Notes: generated by a model not told the origin, from the sequence alone. A DNA stretch of 64,000 bases from Anaerofustis stercorihominis (GCF_005844425.1 NZ_SPHL01000002.1:28469-92468), one strand, 5' to 3'. Counted from the stretch's first letter, positions 42,192 to 52,037 are shown. A program made the numbers and translations.

Positions 42192-43111
42192 GCATAAAAG
42201 AATGTGAAATTAAAATACGAGAATTGGAAGCAAAAAAGGCTTCTCTTTCTTTAACGGACAATGAAGAATTTGACAAAATAAATAAAGAAATAAGACAGCT
42301 AAAGAAAAAGGCATATGCAAAATTAGAGCCTTGGGATAGAGTATATCTAGCAAGACATCAAGACAGACCAAAAGCAAGCGATTATATATCACTTCTTTTT
42401 GATAATTTTTATGAGCTTCATGGGGATAGATGTTTTGGAGATGATAGTGCGTTAATTGGGGGTATTGGAACGTTTAATGATATTCCGGTAACCGTTTTGG
42501 CACAGGCTAAAGGAAAAACTTTAGAAGAAAATTTAAAGAGAAACTTTGGAATGATGAATCCTGAAGGTTATAGAAAGGCTTTAAGACTGGCAAAAGAAGC
42601 AGAAAAATTCCATAGACCTATTATTACAATAGTTGATACGGCAGGTGCGTATCCAGGAAAAGGTGCTGAGGAAAGAGGACAGGCTGAAGCTATTGCAAAA
42701 TGTCTTTATGAGTTTTCAAATTTGAAAACTCCTGTTATAAGCGTTGTTATTTCCGAAGGAGGAAGTGGTGGGGCTTTGGCTTTAAGCGTTGCCGATAAAA
42801 TAATAATGCTTGAAAATGCAATATATTCCGTACTTTCTCCTGAAGGATTTGCGAGTATTTTGTGGAAAGACGAAAGCAGAGCCGAAGAAGCAAGTAAATA
42901 TATGAAGCTTACTTCTTTTGATTTGTATGAAAAAGGAATTGTTGACCACATAATTAAAGAACCTGAGGGAGGGGCTCAAAACGGACTTGAGTATGTAGTT
43001 GCTCAAATATCCGTTTATATTCAAAATGAGCTTATGGAATTATCAAATAAAAAAGACAGACAACTAATCAAGGAAAGATATTTAAAATATCGAAAAATAG
43101 GAATGATTTAA
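42188..43111 (+). CDS. accA: Acetyl-CoA carboxylase carboxyltransferase alpha subunit
   Basis: 307 aa. Typical sequence: N-terminal coiled segment IRELEAKKASLSLTDNEEF, LARHQDRPKASDYI, FYELHGDRCFGDDSALIGGIG, RNFGMMNPEGYRKALRLAKEAEKFHRPIITIVDTAGAYPG with AEERGQAEAIA, then SEGGSGGALALSVAD. These residues shape the acetyl-CoA and carboxybiotin site. It is joined to accD by an ATGA overlap and followed directly by fabH. Confidence 0.96.
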   Translation: MSIKECEIKIRELEAKKASLSLTDNEEFDKINKEIRQLKKKAYAKLEPWDRVYLARHQDRPKASDYISLLFDNFYELHGDRCFGDDSALIGGIGTFNDIPVTVLAQAKGKTLEENLKRNFGMMNPEGYRKALRLAKEAEKFHRPIITIVDTAGAYPGKGAEERGQAEAIAKCLYEFSNLKTPVISVVISEGGSGGALALSVADKIIMLENAIYSVLSPEGFASILWKDESRAEEASKYMKLTSFDLYEKGIVDHIIKEPEGGAQNGLEYVVAQISVYIQNELMELSNKKDRQLIKERYLKYRKIGMI

Positions 43112-43112
43112 G

Positions 43113-44081
43113 ATGAAAAATAGAAAAATTATTGGATACGGTTATTACATACCCAAAAATTTAATAACAAATCAAGACCTTGAGAAAATCGTAGATACAA
43201 ATGACGAATGGATTAAAAGCAGATCTGGAATAGAAACAAGGTATATAAGCAGTACGGAGAATACGAGCGATATTGCTTACAATGCTGCCATAAAGGCTAT
43301 TGAAGATGCAAATATCGCTAAAGAAGATATAGACTTAATTATATGTGCAACATGTACTCCTGACAATATGACCCCGTCTACTGCTTGTTTAGTTCAAGAA
43401 AAGCTTGGACTAAATGATTCACATGTAATGGCTTTTGATTTGAATGCTGCTTGTAGCGGTTTTTTATATTCAATGCAGGTTGCATCGTTTATGTTAAGTG
43501 AATATAAATGTGCATTAATTATCGGAGCTGAAACATTAAGCAAGGTAATTGACTGGACAGAAAGAAGTACCTGTGTTCTCTTTGGAGACGGAGCAGGAGC
43601 TGTAATAATGAAAAGAGAACAGACCGATAATGATATGTACTTTTATTCTAACGCAGAAGGGGATAATCAAGGGAAATTAAGAATACAAGGCTTAAGTTTA
43701 AAACAACCACTTCAAAATGAAGAAAGAAAAGTAGGTCATATTGAAATGGCTGGTAACGATGTTTTTAGATTTGCAGTAAGAGCCATGAGTGATGCTTTAA
43801 AGGAAGCTTTAAACAAAGCAGGTAAATCAATAGATGATATTGACTTAGTAATTCCGCATCAGGCTAATTATAGGATTATAAAACACGTTATAAAAAAACT
43901 TAAGATAGATGAAGATAAAGTATATATTAACCTAAATAAATATGGTAATACATCAGCGGCGAGTGTTGCAATTGCACTTGCAGAAGCTAAGGAAAAAGGA
44001 TTAATAAAAGAAGGAGCAAAAATTGTTTTGATAGGCTTTGGAGCCGGATTTACATACGCTTCAGGGTATATTGAAATATAG
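43113..44081 (+). CDS. fabH: 3-oxoacyl-ACP synthase III
   Basis: FabH condenses a short acyl-CoA with malonyl-ACP and starts fatty-acid synthesis. The 322-aa protein has the thiolase fold and the Cys-His-Asn triad: NAACSGFLYSM, IPHQANYRIIKH and YGNTSAASVAIAL; WIKSRSGIETRYI and the glycine-rich end GFGAGFTYASG are also present. The ribosome site is weak, so it may depend on coupling with accA, whose stop is one base before it. Confidence 0.95.
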   Translation: MKNRKIIGYGYYIPKNLITNQDLEKIVDTNDEWIKSRSGIETRYISSTENTSDIAYNAAIKAIEDANIAKEDIDLIICATCTPDNMTPSTACLVQEKLGLNDSHVMAFDLNAACSGFLYSMQVASFMLSEYKCALIIGAETLSKVIDWTERSTCVLFGDGAGAVIMKREQTDNDMYFYSNAEGDNQGKLRIQGLSLKQPLQNEERKVGHIEMAGNDVFRFAVRAMSDALKEALNKAGKSIDDIDLVIPHQANYRIIKHVIKKLKIDEDKVYINLNKYGNTSAASVAIALAEAKEKGLIKEGAKIVLIGFGAGFTYASGYIEI

Positions 44082-44090
44082 TAAAAAATT

Positions 44091-45035
44091 ATGACAATGT
44101 TAAATAAAATTTTAGGTATTAAATATCCTATTATCCAAGGTGCCATGGCAAACATTGCAACCGCAGAATTTGCGGCAAGCGTTAGTAATGCAGGCGGTCT
44201 TGGTATAATTGCCACAGGGGCAATGACTTGCGAACAAGCAAGAGAAGAAATAAGAAAATGTAAGAAATTAACAGATAAGCCTTTTGGGGTAAATGTAATG
44301 ATGATGAACCCGCAAACAGAAGAAATCATGAATATGATATGCGAAGAAAAGGTTGATGTTGTTACAACGGGAGCAGGAAATCCCGGAAAATACATTGAGA
44401 AATTGAAAGAAAGCGGAACAAAAGTATTTCCTATCACTCCAAGTGTTGCTTTAGCAAAAAGACTTGAAAGAAGCGGAGTTGATGCATTAATTGTAGAAGG
44501 TGGAGAATCCGGCGGTCATGTTGGAGAACAAACGACTATGAGCCTTGTTCCTCAAGTTGTAGATGCGGTTAATATTCCTGTTATTGCGGCAGGTGGTATT
44601 GCTGATGGAAGAGGTTTTAACGCTGCATTATCATTAGGTGCAATAGGTGTTCAAATAGGAACTTGTCTTCTTGCAAGCGAAGAGTGTCCTATTCATGAAA
44701 ACTATAAAAATGCAGTTTTAAAGGCAAAAGATACAGAAACAATCGTTACGGGAAAAAGCCTCAATGCTCCTGTAAGAGTTATGAAGAATAAAATGAGCAG
44801 AGAGTATGTTAAGCTTGAAGCCCATGCAGGAAGCAGGGAAGAACTTGAAAAACTTACTTTAGGCGGGCTTAGAAGAGCCGTTTTTGAAGGTGATATGGTA
44901 ACAGGTTCAGTAATGATGGGGCAAATTGCCGGAATGGTAAAAGAGATTTTGCCTTTAGAAAAAATATTACAAAATATTATTGACGAATCAAAAGAAGAGT
45001 TAGAAAAACTTATTGAAAAACACAAGGAGCTATAA
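44091..45035 (+). CDS. fabK: Enoyl-ACP reductase II (FMN-dependent)
   Basis: FabK is the flavin-dependent, triclosan-insensitive enoyl reductase of Gram-positive anaerobes and streptococci. The 314-aa TIM-barrel protein has KYPIIQGAMANIATAEFAASVSNAGGLGII, DKPFGVNVMMMNPQ, VTTGAGNPGKYI, the catalytic histidine in GGESGGHVGEQTTM, and VIAAGGIADGRG. Close resemblance to streptococcal FabK throughout supports this over a generic nitronate monooxygenase. No FabI or FabV is present here. The start has a poor ribosome site; ATG 44097 is an alternative. Confidence 0.92.
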   Translation: MTMLNKILGIKYPIIQGAMANIATAEFAASVSNAGGLGIIATGAMTCEQAREEIRKCKKLTDKPFGVNVMMMNPQTEEIMNMICEEKVDVVTTGAGNPGKYIEKLKESGTKVFPITPSVALAKRLERSGVDALIVEGGESGGHVGEQTTMSLVPQVVDAVNIPVIAAGGIADGRGFNAALSLGAIGVQIGTCLLASEECPIHENYKNAVLKAKDTETIVTGKSLNAPVRVMKNKMSREYVKLEAHAGSREELEKLTLGGLRRAVFEGDMVTGSVMMGQIAGMVKEILPLEKILQNIIDESKEELEKLIEKHKEL

Positions 45036-46123
45036 TGTTAAAAGAAGTAAAAATCAAAGATAAAATTTTACAAGTACCAATCATTCAAGGAGGAATGGGA
45101 GTAGGTATTTCTCTATCTTCTTTGGCAGGTAATGTAATGAAAGAAGGAGCAATGGGCGTAATAAGTGCTGCTCACCCGGGATATAAAAAAGAAGGATTTA
45201 ATAAAAATTCTCTAAAATGTAATGTGGAAGCAATCCTTGAAGAAGTAAAAAAAGCAAGAGAAATAAGCATGGGAAAAGGACTTTTAGGTGTAAATATTAT
45301 GGTTGCAAGCAAAGATTATGCACAATATGTTAAAGCAGCCGTAAAAGCAAAAGTTGATGCAATAATTTCCGGTGCAGGGTTACCTCTTGAACTTCCAAAG
45401 CTTGTAGATGATAAGAGTATTTTGTTAGCTCCAATCGTTTCAAGTGGAAGAGCTATAAGATTAATACTTAAAAGATGGGATAAAAGACATAATACGGTTC
45501 CTGATTTTGTTGTGATTGAAGGAAGTGAAGCCGGCGGGCATCTTGGGTTTAAAAAGGAAGAGCTTTTAAACGGAACATGTGAAAGTTTAGATAAAATCTT
45601 TGATGACGTAAAAAAAGAGCTTCAACCTTTTGAAGAAGCTTATGACAAAAAAATTCCTGTATTTGTTGCAGGAGGCATATTTACAGGAAGTGATATTGCT
45701 CATTTTATAAAAAAGGGCGCTGACGGAGTACAAATGGGAACAAGGTTTATTGCGACAGCGGAATGTGATGCAGCTAAAGAGTTTAAGGATATGATAATAA
45801 ATTGTAAGAAAGAAGACATTGCAATTGTAAAAAGTCCTACAGGTTTCCCTGGAAGAGGAATAATGAACTCTTTTATGAAAAAAACAGAAGAAAGAGGAAA
45901 TATATCTATGTCTTCTTGTTTCAACTGTTTGTCACTATGTAATCCTTCCGATACACCTTATTGTATATCAGGAGCTCTTATTGAAGCTGTAAAAGGGAAT
46001 GTAGATAACGGACTTGTGTTTGTGGGCAGTAATGCATACAGAGTAAATGAAATGACTACGGTACATGATTTGATAAACGAGCTTGTAAGTGAAGCAAATG
46101 AAAAGTTAAAGGAGAATGATTAA
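45035..46123 (+). CDS. Nitronate monooxygenase-family flavoprotein with C-terminal cysteine cluster
   Basis: 362-aa FMN TIM-barrel related to FabK and nitronate monooxygenases: VPIIQGGMGVGISLSSLAG, VISAAHPGYKKEGFNK, histidine in IEGSEAGGHLGF, VFVAGGIFTGSDIAH, GADGVQMGTRFIATAECD. Unlike FabK it has an extra C-terminal segment with cysteines C-x2-C-x3-C-x7-C (SSCFNCLSLCN then YCI), as in a clostridial subgroup, which could hold an Fe-S cluster. Its start shares one base with the fabK stop, and it in turn overlaps fabD, so it is fully embedded in the operon. The role is unknown: a second enoyl reductase, or detoxification of a side product. Confidence 0.82.
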   Translation: MLKEVKIKDKILQVPIIQGGMGVGISLSSLAGNVMKEGAMGVISAAHPGYKKEGFNKNSLKCNVEAILEEVKKAREISMGKGLLGVNIMVASKDYAQYVKAAVKAKVDAIISGAGLPLELPKLVDDKSILLAPIVSSGRAIRLILKRWDKRHNTVPDFVVIEGSEAGGHLGFKKEELLNGTCESLDKIFDDVKKELQPFEEAYDKKIPVFVAGGIFTGSDIAHFIKKGADGVQMGTRFIATAECDAAKEFKDMIINCKKEDIAIVKSPTGFPGRGIMNSFMKKTEERGNISMSSCFNCLSLCNPSDTPYCISGALIEAVKGNVDNGLVFVGSNAYRVNEMTTVHDLINELVSEANEKLKEND

Positions 46124-47040
46124 TGAAAATAGGATTTTTGTTTGCCGGACAAGGCAGTCAAAGTGTGGGAATGGGAAAAGAATTATATGATACATATGAA
46201 GAAGCAAGAGAAGTTTATAATAGTATTAGCCTTGATTATGATGTAAAAGATTTATGTTTTAACGGACCAAAAGAACAGCTTGATGATACTGCATATTCTC
46301 AAAGTGCTATTCTTACAACTTCTATGGCAATAGCAAATGTTGTAAAATCAAAAGGAATAAACCCTGATTATGTATGCGGACTTTCTCTTGGAGAATATTC
46401 TGCTCTTTGTTTTAGCGGTGCTTTTAGTGTTAACGATGCTGCAAACATAGTTAGAAAAAGAGGAGAAATAATGGCAAATGCTCTTCCTAAGGGAACATCA
46501 AAAATGGTTGCAGTAATGAATTTTGATAAAGATATTATAAAAGAAACTTGTGAAGAAGTTAAAAAAGAAGGTATATGTGAAATAGCAAATTATAACTCTC
46601 CTGCTCAAATCGTTATAACAGGAGAAGTAAAAGCCGTAGATAAGGCTTGTGAAATATTAAAGGAAAAAGGTGCAAGAAGACTTATTCCTCTTAATGTAAG
46701 CGGAGCCTTTCATTCATCTTTGCTTGAAGATGCTTCGGTAAAATTAAATAAAGTTTTAGGTGAATATGAAATAAAAACTCCTGAAATTCCTGTTGTTTAT
46801 AATGTTACGGGAAAAGAATACGATGGTGACATAAGAAAAATTTTAACAAAACAAATCAAATCAAGCGTGTATTTCATGCAAATGGTTGAATATATGATAG
46901 ATAACGGAGTAGAGGCTTTTGTTGAAATAGGACCGGGAAAAGTATTAAAGGGATTTGTAAGAAAAATCAATAAAAATATTCCGGTGTATAGTGTGGAAGA
47001 TAAAAAATCACTTGAAGAAATGTTAGGAGCATTGAAATAA
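46123..47040 (+). CDS. fabD: Malonyl-CoA:ACP transacylase
   Basis: FabD moves malonate from CoA to ACP. The 305-aa protein has [17 protein letters not shown], the nucleophile elbow [16 protein letters not shown] (Ser), the arginine in VRKRGEIM, the catalytic histidine in [10 protein letters not shown], and the end [15 protein letters not shown]. Start and stop codons each overlap the neighbouring genes by one base. Confidence 0.96.
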   Translation: MKIGFLFAGQGSQSVGMGKELYDTYEEAREVYNSISLDYDVKDLCFNGPKEQLDDTAYSQSAILTTSMAIANVVKSKGINPDYVCGLSLGEYSALCFSGAFSVNDAANIVRKRGEIMANALPKGTSKMVAVMNFDKDIIKETCEEVKKEGICEIANYNSPAQIVITGEVKAVDKACEILKEKGARRLIPLNVSGAFHSSLLEDASVKLNKVLGEYEIKTPEIPVVYNVTGKEYDGDIRKILTKQIKSSVYFMQMVEYMIDNGVEAFVEIGPGKVLKGFVRKINKNIPVYSVEDKKSLEEMLGALK

Positions 47041-47777
47041 TGGAAAGAAAAACAGCAGTTGTAACAGGTGCAAGCAGAGGAATTGGTAAAGCTATTGCTT
47101 TAGCTCTTGCAAAAGAAGGTTTTAATGTAGTTGTTAATTATAACGGTAACAAAGAAAAGGCAGAACAAGTAAAAAAAGAATGTGAAGATTTTGGAGTTAA
47201 CGCAATAACAGTTAAAGCAAATGTTGCTGATTTTAGCGAAAGCGAAAATTTAATAAAAGAAGCAGTTTCAACATTTGGAAGTATTGATGTTTTGGTAAAT
47301 AATTCAGGAATAACAAAAGATACATTACTTCTTAGAATGAAAGAAGAAGATTTTGACAGTGTAATAGATGTTAATCTAAAAGGAACATTTAATACCATAA
47401 AACACGCAGCAAGACAAATGATGAAACAAAGAAGCGGAAGCATTATAAATATGTCAAGTGTTGTAGGAATATCAGGAAACGCAGGACAAATTAATTACGC
47501 AGCAAGCAAAGCAGGGGTAATAGGGCTTACAAAATCTGTAGCAAGAGAACTTGCTTCAAGAGGGATAAGAGCAAATGCAGTTGCTCCCGGATTTATTGAA
47601 ACAGATATGACAGATGAGTTAAATGATAAAGCAAAAGAAGAAATTTTAAAAACAATTCCTTTAAACGATACTGGTAAAAGTGAAGATGTTGCAAATTTAG
47701 TTGTATTTTTAGCATCTGAAAAAAGCAGATATATAACAGGTCAAGTAATCCACGTAGACGGTGGAATGTTAATGTAG
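47040..47777 (+). CDS. fabG: 3-oxoacyl-ACP reductase
   Basis: NADPH-dependent reductase of beta-ketoacyl-ACP. The 245-aa short-chain dehydrogenase has [36 protein letters not shown], catalytic Ser in [24 protein letters not shown] (Y-x-x-x-K), [18 protein letters not shown], and the end [12 protein letters not shown]. In NNSGI the usual Ala of NNAGI is Ser, a harmless variant. It is joined by a one-base overlap to fabD. Confidence 0.96.
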   Translation: MERKTAVVTGASRGIGKAIALALAKEGFNVVVNYNGNKEKAEQVKKECEDFGVNAITVKANVADFSESENLIKEAVSTFGSIDVLVNNSGITKDTLLLRMKEEDFDSVIDVNLKGTFNTIKHAARQMMKQRSGSIINMSSVVGISGNAGQINYAASKAGVIGLTKSVARELASRGIRANAVAPGFIETDMTDELNDKAKEEILKTIPLNDTGKSEDVANLVVFLASEKSRYITGQVIHVDGGMLM

Positions 47778-47788
47778 TAGGAGGAAAG

Positions 47789-49027
47789 ATGAAAAGAAGA
47801 GTAGTAATAAGCGGACTTGGTGCGGTTTCACCTATAGGAAATGATGTTGAAACAATGTGGAACTCAATCAAGGAAGGTAAATGTGGTGTTGATGAAATAA
47901 CTCATTTTGATACAAGTGATTATAAAGTAAAATTAGCTGCAGAAGTAAAAGATTTGGATATGGAAAAATATCTAAAAAGAAGAGAAATTAAATTTAATGA
48001 TAGATTTACTTCTTTTGCAAGAATTGCTTCAATGCAAGCTATGGAAGATAGCAAAATTGATTTGGAAAGTGTTGATAAAAATCGTTTTGGTGTTATAATT
48101 GCCAGCGGTATAGGTGGAATTGAAACTATTGAAAACGCTCAAAAAAATATGGAAAAAAGAGGTCCGGCAAAGGTTTCTCCATATTTTATTCCGATGTGCT
48201 TAATTAATTTAGCAGCGGGCAATGTTGCAATTGATTTTGGTTTAAAAGGTCATTGTTCTTCTACTGTTACAGCTTGTGCAGCAGCAAGTAATGCAATAGG
48301 CGAAGCTTTCCATAAAATAAGAGACGGATATGAAGATTTAATGCTTGCTGGAGGAAGTGAAGCTTCTATTACACCTCTTGCAATGGCAGGTTTTATGTCA
48401 ATGAGAGCTTTACATGAAGGAGACGATAAGGAAAGAGCAAGTATTCCTTTTGATAAAGACAGAAGTGGTTTTGTTATGGGCGAAGGTGCAGGTATATTAC
48501 TTCTTGAAGAATATGAACATGCAAAGAAAAGAGGCGCAAAAATATATGCTGAAATCGTAGGTTATGGTGCAACTTGTGATGCATTCCATGTAACAGCTCC
48601 AATTTCAGACGGAAGTGGTGGAGCAGGTGCAATGGTAAATGCTATTGAGGATGCAGGCATAAACTATAAAGATATTGATTATATTAATGCCCATGGAACA
48701 AGCACACCTTTAAATGACAAAACAGAAACTTTAGCTGTAAAAACAGCGTTTAAAGATCATGCAAAAGAACTTAAAATATCTTCTACAAAATCTAATACAG
48801 GACATCTTCTTGGTGCATCAGGTGCAATAGAAGCAATTATCTCTGTAAAAGCTTTAGAAGATGGATATATTCCTGCAACAATAAATTATAAAAATAAAGA
48901 TGAAGACTGTGATTTAAACATAGTTCCAAATGAAGGAATTAACGAAGATATTAGTTATGCCATGAGCAATTCTTTGGGATTTGGTGGACACAATGTTTCT
49001 TTAATATTTAAAAAGGCGGAAGAATAA
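47789..49027 (+). CDS. fabF: 3-oxoacyl-ACP synthase II
   Basis: Elongating condensing enzyme of type II fatty-acid synthesis. The 412-aa thiolase-fold protein has [12 protein letters not shown], catalytic cysteine in [17 protein letters not shown], the two histidines in [14 protein letters not shown] and [16 protein letters not shown], and the end [22 protein letters not shown] precedes the ATG. As no fabB is near, it should carry the whole elongation load. Confidence 0.96.
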   Translation: MKRRVVISGLGAVSPIGNDVETMWNSIKEGKCGVDEITHFDTSDYKVKLAAEVKDLDMEKYLKRREIKFNDRFTSFARIASMQAMEDSKIDLESVDKNRFGVIIASGIGGIETIENAQKNMEKRGPAKVSPYFIPMCLINLAAGNVAIDFGLKGHCSSTVTACAAASNAIGEAFHKIRDGYEDLMLAGGSEASITPLAMAGFMSMRALHEGDDKERASIPFDKDRSGFVMGEGAGILLLEEYEHAKKRGAKIYAEIVGYGATCDAFHVTAPISDGSGGAGAMVNAIEDAGINYKDIDYINAHGTSTPLNDKTETLAVKTAFKDHAKELKISSTKSNTGHLLGASGAIEAIISVKALEDGYIPATINYKNKDEDCDLNIVPNEGINEDISYAMSNSLGFGGHNVSLIFKKAEE

Positions 49028-49029
49028 TA

Positions 49030-49458
49030 ATGATATATAATTCTAATGATATACAAAATATAATACCACATAGATATCCATTTTTACTTGTTGATACAAT
49101 AGAAGAAATAATAGACGAAACTTGTATAATAGGCAAGAAAAACGTAACTGCAAATGAAATGCATTTTATGGGGCATTTCCCTCAAAAACACGTTATGCCC
49201 GGTGTTTTAATCGTCGAAGCCTTAGCACAGACAGGTGCTGTTTTACTTCTTTCAAAAGAAGAAAACAAAGGTAAAATTGCGGTTTTAGCCGGTGTAAACA
49301 AGATGCGTTTTAAAAGACAGGTTATACCGGGGGATACGCTTACTTTAAAGGTTGAGCTAACAAGAATGAAGGCAGGCATAGGTTTTGCCAGTGCAACAGC
49401 ATTAGTAGGTGATGAAGTTGCGGCAAAAGGAGAGATTATGTTTGCTATTGATAAATAA
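49030..49458 (+). CDS. fabZ: 3-hydroxyacyl-ACP dehydratase
   Basis: Hot-dog-fold dehydratase that makes trans-2-enoyl-ACP. The 142-aa protein has [20 protein letters not shown], the catalytic histidine in [27 protein letters not shown] (with the Glu of VEALAQ), and [20 protein letters not shown]. No FabA or FabM is seen, so how unsaturated chains arise is not explained by this operon. It is the last gene before the terminator. Confidence 0.95.
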   Translation: MIYNSNDIQNIIPHRYPFLLVDTIEEIIDETCIIGKKNVTANEMHFMGHFPQKHVMPGVLIVEALAQTGAVLLLSKEENKGKIAVLAGVNKMRFKRQVIPGDTLTLKVELTRMKAGIGFASATALVGDEVAAKGEIMFAIDK

Positions 49459-49481
49459 AAGAGAGGTTACTCTCTTTTTTT
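49457..49481 (+). terminator. Terminator of the fatty-acid operon
   Basis: AAAAGAGAG-GTTA-CTCTCTTTT followed by T residues. Confidence 0.9.
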
Positions 49482-49494
49482 ATTGATTATAATG

Positions 49495-49523
49495 TTGCAT
49501 TAAACTTAGTTAGGATATATAAT
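49495..49523 (+). promoter_or_regulatory. Promoter of the sortase gene, seven bases from the start codon
   Basis: TTGCAT (49495-49500), 17 bp, TATAAT (49518-49523). The ATG at 49531 lies where transcription should begin, and no ribosome site separates them, predicting a leaderless mRNA. Confidence 0.6.
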
Positions 49524-49530
49524 ATAAAAC

Positions 49531-50292
49531 ATGAAAAAGAGAAAAGTAAAAGTAATTAAAAAAAGAAAATCAACTGAACCTATAAAAAAAGATAAAAAAA
49601 GTATTGTTTTATATTTGTTAATAGCGGTATTTAGTATTACTCTGTTATTTTCTGCATATAAAATATATTCAATTATGTCTGAATATAACAAAGGAACTTC
49701 AACCTATGATAATTTAATAAGTGAAGTTAAAAAAGATAAAGAAATTGATTTTGATGCTTTGAAATCAATAAATCCAGATGTTGTAGGTTGGATATATTCT
49801 GAAGGTACTGTTATTGATTATCCTGTTGTTCAAGGAAGCGATAATGATTATTATTTACATCATTTATTTGATGGTACATCAAATTCAAGCGGTACTGTAT
49901 TCCTTGATTATACAAAGAATAAAGACTTTACATCGAAAAACTCTATTTTGTATGCTCATAATATGAAAAACGGAAGTATGTTTGCAAGTTTAATGGGGTA
50001 TAAAGATCAAGAATATTATGATGCTCATAAAACCATGGATTTATATACTCCGGATAAAAATTATGAAATAGAAGTAGTTTATGGATTTGTTATTGATGCA
50101 TACAAATGGGATGATAATGGATTTGCTTCAGATGATAATGTTGAAGATTTGCTTCTTCATGCAAAATCAAATACAACATTTGACAGCGGTAAGACCATAT
50201 CTTCTGATGATAAGATAATAACACTTTCTACATGTTCATATGAAATAGAAGAAGGAAGATATGTATTAATAGGGAAATTAGTTGAAAAATAA
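49531..50292 (+). CDS. Class B sortase
   Basis: Membrane-anchored transpeptidase that fixes proteins carrying an NPxTN-like signal to peptidoglycan. The 253-aa protein has a lysine-rich cytoplasmic tail, a membrane segment (about 26-46) and the SrtB fold: INPDVVGWIYSEGTVIDYPVVQGSDNDYYLHHLFDG, the catalytic histidine in YAHNMKNGSMFASL, cysteine in ITLSTCSYE and arginine in GRYVLIGKL. No substrate with a sorting signal is in the window. Confidence 0.94.
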   Translation: MKKRKVKVIKKRKSTEPIKKDKKSIVLYLLIAVFSITLLFSAYKIYSIMSEYNKGTSTYDNLISEVKKDKEIDFDALKSINPDVVGWIYSEGTVIDYPVVQGSDNDYYLHHLFDGTSNSSGTVFLDYTKNKDFTSKNSILYAHNMKNGSMFASLMGYKDQEYYDAHKTMDLYTPDKNYEIEVVYGFVIDAYKWDDNGFASDDNVEDLLLHAKSNTTFDSGKTISSDDKIITLSTCSYEIEEGRYVLIGKLVEK

Positions 50293-50317
50293 AAGGTAAG
50301 ATTTCTTACCTTTTTTT
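50291..50317 (+). terminator. Terminator after sortase gene
   Basis: AAAAGGTAAG-ATTT-CTTACCTTTT followed by T residues. Confidence 0.9.
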
Positions 50318-50453
50318 TATTTTAATAAAAAATAAAGATTAAATTAATAAAAAGGTATTATATTTATATTATAGTTAAATATGATATTTTACATCATTCT
50401 ACATAAACTTTGTCTGTTTTATGATAAAACATTTTGTGTAGCAATTTATAATA

Positions 50454-50482
50454 TTGGAAAAAGTATATTTATGTGGTAAAAT
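50454..50482 (+). promoter_or_regulatory. Promoter of the Fe-ADH gene
   Basis: TTGGAA (50454-50459), 17 bp, and TAAAAT (50477-50482) preceded by TGG. The rest of the gap after the sortase terminator shows only an imperfect CTACATAAA...TTTGTGTAG dyad. Confidence 0.55.
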
Positions 50483-50506
50483 ATATTCAAAATTAGGAGG
50501 TTTGTC

Positions 50507-51688
50507 ATGAGTGGTTTTAATTTAGTTGTTCCGAGTAAAATAATTTTTGGTGAAGGGAAGGTTCATACATTAGATAAATACATATTGGAATATGGTGATA
50601 AGGTTTTATTGTTATGCGGAAAAGCTTCATTAAAAAACTCAGGGATGTTCGATAAAATAATTGGTAATTTTGAAACAGATAATATAAGTTATGAAATACA
50701 TACAATAAGCGATGAACCGGATGTTGAAACAATAGATAATCTTGCAAATGAATACAGAAATAAACCTGTTGATCTAATCGTAAGTATAGGTGGTGGAAGC
50801 GTTATTGATACAGGTAAAGCTTTGAGTGCAATGTTAAAAGAAGAAGGAAGTATTGTAGACTATCTTGAAGGTGTTGGAGATAAAGTCCCAAGCGGGAAAA
50901 AAGTTCCTTTTATTGCTGTGCCTACAACAAGCGGTACAGGTAGTGAAGCTACTAAAAATGCTGTTATAAAAGGACAAATCGGGGATGTGAAATTTAAAAA
51001 ATCAATCAGACACGATAATCTTGTTCCAAACGTAGCTTTGGTTGACCCTGTTTTAACTTTAAATTGTTCTAAAAAGGTAACAATGCAAAGCGGTCTAGAT
51101 GCTTTTTGTCAGCTTCTTGAAGCATATATTTGTACGAACTCTAATGCTTTTACGGATATGCTTGCTGAAAAAGGTCTTAGAAGAATGAGTGAAAGTTTGT
51201 TAAGTGCATATAATAACGGTGAAGATCTTGATGCAAGAAATGATGTATCTTATGCAGCTTTATTATCAGGTATATGTATGGCAAATGCAGGACTTACTAC
51301 AATACATGGTTTTGCATCTGTAATTGGTGGTTTGTATGACGGCATTCCTCACGGTGCAATATGTGCAAGCTTACTTCATGGAGCGACTGTTGTTAATATT
51401 CAAAAGATAAAAGATTTTGAGCCTAACAATCCTTGTGCATATAAATATGCTAAACTTGGAGCTTATTTAATGCGTGCAACATATTCTCCGGATAGACATG
51501 AGGTGTTTTTCAGAGCTGTTGTTGACACATTAAAAGAATGGAATGAAAAAATGAATATTCCTAGACTTTCTGATTTTGGAATTGATAAAGATGATTTCTG
51601 GAAAATTTTGGATGAAGCTAAACAAAGAAATAATCCGGTTAAATTATCTGATAGCGAAATGGAACAAATTTTAGATATTAGTTATTAG
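50507..51688 (+). CDS. Iron-containing alcohol dehydrogenase family protein
   Basis: 393 aa, group III metal-dependent NAD(P)H alcohol dehydrogenase: SKIIFGEGKVH, the dinucleotide-binding SIGGGSVIDTGKAL, PTTSGTGSEATKNAVI, then metal-site residues D198 (GLDAFCQLLEAY), H267 (TTIHGFAS) and H282 (GIPHGAICA). The usual D-x3-H is D198-x3-Q202 here, a variant also found in other members, so metal use may differ. The likely reaction is interconversion of a small aldehyde and alcohol; the physiological substrate is unknown. AGGAGG gives a strong start. The glutaredoxin gene follows 14 bp later. Confidence 0.85.
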   Translation: MSGFNLVVPSKIIFGEGKVHTLDKYILEYGDKVLLLCGKASLKNSGMFDKIIGNFETDNISYEIHTISDEPDVETIDNLANEYRNKPVDLIVSIGGGSVIDTGKALSAMLKEEGSIVDYLEGVGDKVPSGKKVPFIAVPTTSGTGSEATKNAVIKGQIGDVKFKKSIRHDNLVPNVALVDPVLTLNCSKKVTMQSGLDAFCQLLEAYICTNSNAFTDMLAEKGLRRMSESLLSAYNNGEDLDARNDVSYAALLSGICMANAGLTTIHGFASVIGGLYDGIPHGAICASLLHGATVVNIQKIKDFEPNNPCAYKYAKLGAYLMRATYSPDRHEVFFRAVVDTLKEWNEKMNIPRLSDFGIDKDDFWKILDEAKQRNNPVKLSDSEMEQILDISY

Positions 51689-51702
51689 AAAGGAAGATTA
51701 TT

Positions 51703-51942
51703 ATGGCAAGAGTAACTATTTATACAACCAAAACATGTCCTTACTGCAAAATGGCTAAGGAACTTTTAAAACAAAAAGGTATTGATTTTGAAGAAAGAAT
51801 GTTAGAGTTCGGAAGTGATGAACTTATAGAGCTTGTAAATAAAACACATCATAGAACTGTGCCTCAAATTTTCTTTGGAGAAGAATTTATAGGCGGTTAT
51901 GATGATTTACAAAAATATTTAACAACAAAAGAATTTATTTAA
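51703..51942 (+). CDS. Glutaredoxin (GrxC type)
   Basis: 79-aa thiol-disulfide oxidoreductase with YTTKTCPYCKMAKELL (CPYC active site), the TVPQIFFGEEFIGGYDDL cis-proline and glycine-rich glutathione-binding segment. Glutathione is uncommon in Clostridia, so it may use another low-molecular thiol or thioredoxin reductase. Its pairing with the dehydrogenase gene 14 bp upstream suggests cotranscription. Confidence 0.92.
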   Translation: MARVTIYTTKTCPYCKMAKELLKQKGIDFEERMLEFGSDELIELVNKTHHRTVPQIFFGEEFIGGYDDLQKYLTTKEFI

Positions 51943-51967
51943 AAAAGAAGGCAAAAGCCTTCTTTTT
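51942..51967 (+). terminator. Terminator after glutaredoxin gene
   Basis: AAAAAGAAGGC-AAAA-GCCTTCTTTTT. Confidence 0.9.
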
Positions 51968-52037
51968 AATTGACAGAAAATTGCAATCGTTTTCCTTTTC
52001 AAAATTAAATAAATAAAAAGAAAATATGTTTTTATTC

